A DNA stretch of 64,000 bases from Modestobacter sp. Leaf380 (GTDB lineage: Bacteria; Actinomycetota; Actinomycetes; Mycobacteriales; Geodermatophilaceae), in NCBI RefSeq assembly GCF_001424485.1, contig NZ_LMQC01000001.1:625755-689754 (forward strand), given 5' to 3'. A program made the position numbers and the translations under genes. Below are positions 60,850 through 64,000 of the stretch, in pieces (position 1 is the stretch's first letter; each line of letters opens with the position of its first letter). The notes below the pieces were generated by a model, which made no database searches, was not told where the DNA came from, and saw only the letters and a list, made by a program, of their open reading frames with translations.

Positions 60850-61602
60850 GTGCGACTCGTGCTCATGACGTCCGCCCGGCAGGCCACCACCGAGGTGTTG
60901 CCCGCGCTGGGCCTGCTGGCCCACCAGGTGCGGGTCGTCGCGCCGGAGCTGTCCAGCCTGCTCGACGGCGACGCCGGCGACGTCGTCCTCGTCGACGCCC
61001 GCCACGACCTGGTCTCCGCCCGCACGCTGTGCGCGCTGCTGTCCTCCACGGGGGTCGCCGCCTCGGTGGTCGCCGTGCTGAGCGAGGGCGGCCTGGTCGC
61101 GCTGTCCGCCGACTGGGGCGTCGACGACGTGGTCCTGGACACCGCCGGCCCCGCCGAGGTCGACGCCCGGCTCAAGTGGGCTGCTGCCCGCCGGGTCGCC
61201 GCGGCCACCCCGAGCGCCGCCGACGACGGCGGGGTCACCAAGGCCGGCGAGCTGGTCATCGACGAGCACAGCTACTCGGCCAAGCTCCGGGGCCGCCCGC
61301 TCGACCTGACGTACAAGGAGTTCGAGCTCCTCAAGTACCTGGCCCAGCACCCGGGCCGGGTCTTCTCCCGCGCGCAGCTGCTGCAGGAGATCTGGGGCTA
61401 CGACTACTTCGGTGGCACCCGCACCGTCGACGTCCACGTCCGCCGGCTGCGCGCCAAGCTGGGCACCGAGCACGAGGCGCTGATCGGCACCGTGCGCAAC
61501 GTGGGCTACAAGCTGGACCAGCAGGTCGCCGACGCCACGGCCGCGGCGAACACCGCCGCCGAGACCGCCGTGCTGTCCGACAGCCGTTCCCCGCTCGCCT
61601 GA
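60850..61602 (+). CDS. glnR: Nitrogen regulator GlnR
   Basis: 250 aa, orphan OmpR-like regulator. [12 protein letters not shown]-type N-terminus, receiver domain lacking a canonical phospho-Asp pocket, and a strongly conserved winged helix ([40 protein letters not shown]). Controls glnA, amt and other nitrogen genes. GTG at 60850 with GAGGAG 6 nt upstream. The C-terminal 20 residues are an Ala/Thr-rich extension. Confidence 0.95.
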   Translation: MRLVLMTSARQATTEVLPALGLLAHQVRVVAPELSSLLDGDAGDVVLVDARHDLVSARTLCALLSSTGVAASVVAVLSEGGLVALSADWGVDDVVLDTAGPAEVDARLKWAAARRVAAATPSAADDGGVTKAGELVIDEHSYSAKLRGRPLDLTYKEFELLKYLAQHPGRVFSRAQLLQEIWGYDYFGGTRTVDVHVRRLRAKLGTEHEALIGTVRNVGYKLDQQVADATAAANTAAETAVLSDSRSPLA

Positions 61603-61675
61603 GACGTCCGTCCTGAGCACCCCCCTGCCTCCCGTCCGGGACGTCGACCGGCTCGCTGCCGACGACGTCCCGGCG

Positions 61676-62557
61676 GTGCTGGGGCTCCTGGCCGCGGCCA
61701 CCGCCGCCGACCGGGTGCGCCCGGTGTCGGAGGAGGCCGAGCTCCGGCTGCAGCACGGCGGCCCGGGCGAGAGCCGGGACCTGCTGGCCACCCGGGACGG
61801 CGCGCTCGCCGGCTACGCCCGCTTCGAGGTCGACGGTGCCGAGTGCGAGGCCGAGCTGGTCGTGGCACCGCCCGCCCGCCGCCAGGGCGTGGGCAGTGCA
61901 CTGCTCACCCGGCTCGAGGAGCTCGCCGGGGACCGCCCGCTGCGGGTGTGGGCGCACGGCGAGCTGCCGGGGTCGCGGGAGCTGGCCACCGGCCGCGGCT
62001 ACGACCGGGCCAGGACCCTGCTGCAGATGCGCCGCCCGCTGGCGACCGTGGACCCCGATCCCCGCCCGGCCCTGCCGGCCGACGTGGTCGTCCGGGCCTT
62101 CCGGCCCGGGGTCGACGAGGACGCCTGGCTGCGGGTCAACTCCCGGGCGTTCAGCCACCACCCCGAGCAGGGCGGCTGGACGGCCCAGGACGTCGCGCTG
62201 CGGGAGGCCGAGGACTGGTTCGACCCGGCCGGGTTCCTGCTGGCGTGGCGGACGGCGTTCGCCGGCTCCGAGACCCTGCTGGGCTCGCACTGGACGAAGG
62301 TGCACCCGGCCGGCGAGGTGGCCGAGGAGGCCGTCGGCGAGGTCTACGTCCTCGGGGTCGACCCCGACGCCCAGGGCATGCGGCTGGGCCGCGCGCTGAC
62401 CGACCTCGGGCTGGCGCACCTGCGGGGGCTCGGGCTCACCGACGTGCTGCTCTACGTCGAGGAGGACAACACCGCCGCGGTGTCCCTCTACGAGTCCACC
62501 GGCTTCACCCGGTTCGCCGTCGACGTCTCCTGGCGACGGGTCCCCGCCTCCCGCTGA
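61676..62557 (+). CDS. mshD: Mycothiol synthase
   Basis: Two tandem GNAT domains; acetylates Cys-GlcN-Ins to mycothiol. N-domain acetyl-CoA loop RRQGVGSAL; C-domain EQGGWTAQD, SHWTKVHPAGE and EVYVLGVDPDAQGMRLG. GTG at 61676 gives 293 aa, lacking about 21 residues that match the family N-terminus; a CTG at 61613, 10 nt after glnR, would restore a 314-aa protein. Start therefore uncertain. Completes the pathway begun by mshA. Confidence 0.93.
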   Translation: MLGLLAAATAADRVRPVSEEAELRLQHGGPGESRDLLATRDGALAGYARFEVDGAECEAELVVAPPARRQGVGSALLTRLEELAGDRPLRVWAHGELPGSRELATGRGYDRARTLLQMRRPLATVDPDPRPALPADVVVRAFRPGVDEDAWLRVNSRAFSHHPEQGGWTAQDVALREAEDWFDPAGFLLAWRTAFAGSETLLGSHWTKVHPAGEVAEEAVGEVYVLGVDPDAQGMRLGRALTDLGLAHLRGLGLTDVLLYVEEDNTAAVSLYESTGFTRFAVDVSWRRVPASR

Positions 62558-62630
62558 GCGGTGCTCCCGCACGACCCCCGGGGCCCTCTCCAGGGTGACC
62601 AGGCGCACGCTCGGTGACCGCCGCGCCGTC

Positions 62631-62725
62631 GTTCACCTGACGGACGTGATGCGTCCCTCACCCCGTCGACGAAGCTCCGGGGCGCGTTCACCTCCCGTTC
62701 ACCGATGCACCCGGATCCGTCCACC
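62631..62725 (+). promoter_or_regulatory. pstS PHO boxes
   Basis: GTTCACC at 62686 and 62697 (11 bp apart), a weak unit at 62708, GTCCACC at 62719, and a further GTTCACC at 62631, 55 bp (5x11) upstream. They run into the -35 zone of a promoter with -10 TAGCGT (62735-62740). The 14-mer CCGTCGTTCACCTG at 62626 is identical to one in the phoU promoter (23942). Confidence 0.82.
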
Positions 62726-62806
62726 TCGCCTCCTTAGCGTCCTCGTCTGTTGGAACCCCACCGCCCGGCACCGACGTCCGGGCACCCACAGTCGAAAGGC
62801 ACTGAG

Positions 62807-63925
62807 TTGAAGCTCAGCACCAAGACGCGCGCCGTGACCCTGTCTGCGGCGTTCGCCAGCACCCTCGCGCTCGCTGCCTGCGGCGCCTCCAACGAGGGCG
62901 GCGGCTCGACCGACGCCGCCGGTGGCAGCAGCAGCGAGGAGCAGCTGAGCGGCACCCTGGTCGGTGCCGGCGCCTCCAGCCAGCAGGCCGCCATCCAGGG
63001 CTGGACCGCGGGGTACTCCTCGCTGCAGCCGGACGTGACCGTCAACTACGACCCGGTCGGCTCCGGCGGTGGCCGTGAGCAGTTCCTCGCCGGTGGCACC
63101 GACTTCGCCGGCTCCGACGCCCCCCTCGACGACGAGGAGCTCGCCACCGCCGAGGAGCGTTGTGGCACCGACGGCGTCTTCGAGCTGCCGAACTACATCT
63201 CGGCCATCGCCGTGGTCTACAACCTGCCCGGCGTGGACGACCTGAACCTGTCCCCCGACACCCTGGCGGGCATCTTCACCGGCGCCATCACGACGTGGAA
63301 CGACCCGGCCATCGCCGGGGACAACCCCGACGCGCAGCTGCCCTCGACGTCGATCACCCCCGTCCACCGGGCCGACGACTCGGGCACCACGAACAACTTC
63401 ACCGACTACCTCTCCCAGGCCGCGCCGTCGGTGTGGACCGAGGAGCCGGACGGCGAGTGGCCGCTGGAGGGTGGCGAGGCCGCCAACCAGACCTCGGGCA
63501 TGGTCTCCGCCGTCACCGCCGGTGAGGGTGCGATCGGCTACGCCGACGAGTCCCAGGCCGGCGACCTCGGTGTCGCCAACATCGGTGTCGGCAGCGAGTT
63601 CGTCGCTCCCTCCCCCGAGGCCGCCGCGGCGGTCGTCGAGGGCTCGGAGCTGGTCTCCGGGCGCGGCGAGTTCGACTTCGCCTACGAGATCAACCGCACC
63701 ACGACCGCCGCTGACGAGTACCCGATCGTCCTGGTCAGCTACCACGTGGGCTGCATCTCCTACGAGGACGCCACCCAGGCCGACCTCGTGAAGTCCTTCA
63801 TGGGCTACGTCATCAGCGAGGACGGCCAGCAGGCCGCGGCCGACGCCGCGGGCAGCGCGCCGATCTCGGACACGCTGCGCGAGCAGGCGCAGACCGCGGT
63901 CGACGCCATCACCTCCGGCAGCTGA
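62807..63925 (+). CDS. pstS: Phosphate ABC transporter substrate-binding lipoprotein PstS
   Basis: 372 aa. Lipoprotein signal with lipobox LAAC; phosphate-binding blocks GAGASSQQAAIQGW, DFAGSDAPL, HRADDSGTTNNFT and TSGMVSAVTAGEGAIGYA. TTG start at 62807 with AAAGG 7 nt upstream. Extracytoplasmic high-affinity phosphate capture; pstCAB presumably follow beyond the window. Under PHO boxes, so induced by RegX3 in low phosphate. Confidence 0.94.
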   Translation: MKLSTKTRAVTLSAAFASTLALAACGASNEGGGSTDAAGGSSSEEQLSGTLVGAGASSQQAAIQGWTAGYSSLQPDVTVNYDPVGSGGGREQFLAGGTDFAGSDAPLDDEELATAEERCGTDGVFELPNYISAIAVVYNLPGVDDLNLSPDTLAGIFTGAITTWNDPAIAGDNPDAQLPSTSITPVHRADDSGTTNNFTDYLSQAAPSVWTEEPDGEWPLEGGEAANQTSGMVSAVTAGEGAIGYADESQAGDLGVANIGVGSEFVAPSPEAAAAVVEGSELVSGRGEFDFAYEINRTTTAADEYPIVLVSYHVGCISYEDATQADLVKSFMGYVISEDGQQAAADAAGSAPISDTLREQAQTAVDAITSGS

Positions 63926-63940
63926 CCCACCCCGCTCCAC

Positions 63941-63974
63941 CCGGCCCGGGGGTCCACACGGACCCCCGGGCCGG
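63941..63974 (+). terminator. Hairpin after pstS
   Basis: Perfect 15-bp stem, ACAC loop, 15 nt after the stop. Might partly terminate, or protect the pstS mRNA end, giving more PstS than the permease proteins. Confidence 0.75.
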
Positions 63975-64000
63975 CGCACGACCCCCACCCGATCCCCTGA

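Noticed and set aside
1-64000. CRISPR arrays, prophage, biosynthetic gene clusters
   Set aside because: No regularly spaced repeats, cas genes, phage structural genes, or PKS/NRPS modules are present; the single acyl-CoA ligase lacks cluster partners.

Overview
This window reads as chromosomal DNA of a very high-GC actinobacterium. Mycothiol genes (mshA, mshD), the nitrogen regulator GlnR, SenX3-RegX3-PhoU, a BldN-type sigma factor with an RsbN-like partner, an RsiG anti-sigma factor, the 32-residue AURKAIP1/COX24-domain ribosomal protein and an HBHA-like protein all point to Actinomycetia. The mix of mycobacterial gene order with Streptomyces-type developmental regulators fits Geodermatophilaceae or a relative. 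That placement is an inference: no rRNA or other phylogenetic marker is present. I found no tRNA, rRNA, CRISPR array, insertion sequence or prophage.

Layout. 1-8.4 kb: a compact leftward tetrapyrrole operon (rex-hemA-hemC-cobA/hemD-hemB-DUF3093-hemL-phosphatase), nearly every junction a 1-4 bp overlap, with a Rex operator on its promoter. 8.4-10.3 kb: glutaredoxin-like protein and an acyl-CoA ligase. 10.4-13.8 kb: BldN-like sigma factor, RsbN/DUF5667 protein and a HAD-IB phosphatase. 13.8-19.4 kb: leftward plsC, epimerase, bS22-type protein, excisionase-like regulator, proC, membrane protein, ppx/gppA. 19.5-25.7 kb: Cys-rich protein, GlxA-type regulator, small proteins, regX3-senX3, divergent phoU, gpmA. 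25.7-35.2 kb: ybjN-mshA, SDR, murB, methyltransferase operon, PspC, DUF2516, hbhA-like gene and its XRE regulator. Much of 0-35 kb follows M. tuberculosis Rv0474-Rv0525 gene order from memory. 35.2-41.4 kb: asparaginase, rsiG, BKACE, ygfZ, fur, toroid-fold protein, zinc ribbon, aminodeoxychorismate lyase. 41.5-46.1 kb: looser accessory stretch of hypothetical genes with a 13E12-type HNH gene under a perfect LexA box and an Imm-5-like protein. 46.1-55.9 kb: nhaA with a structured leader, a minute transcription unit, hypothetical genes, DUF885, nitrobindin, GH3 glucosidase, and an epimerase/TetR pair with twin operators. 56-60.8 kb: sulfurtransferase operon preceded by a leaderless Cys-rich leader peptide, thioredoxin, DUF2993, membrane protein and hydrolase. 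60.8-64 kb: glnR-mshD and pstS.

How the genes work together. Redox sensing by Rex is tied to haem synthesis. Phosphate control (SenX3-RegX3, PhoU, PstS) is tied by matching 11-bp-phased GTTCACC boxes at phoU/senX3 and pstS. Thiol and sulfur metabolism (mshA, mshD, sulfurtransferase operon, thioredoxin) is probably tuned by cysteine through the leader peptide. Developmental control is represented by BldN/RsbN and the c-di-GMP-binding RsiG.

A consistent signal is a TANNNT (or NANNNT) hexamer 6-8 nt before an ATG/GTG at about twenty genes, which suggests widespread leaderless transcription. The least explained items are a 150-bp unit at 47.5 kb whose Shine-Dalgarno region pairs with the whole 16S 3' tail, the nhaA leader RNA, and large palindromes between convergent genes.
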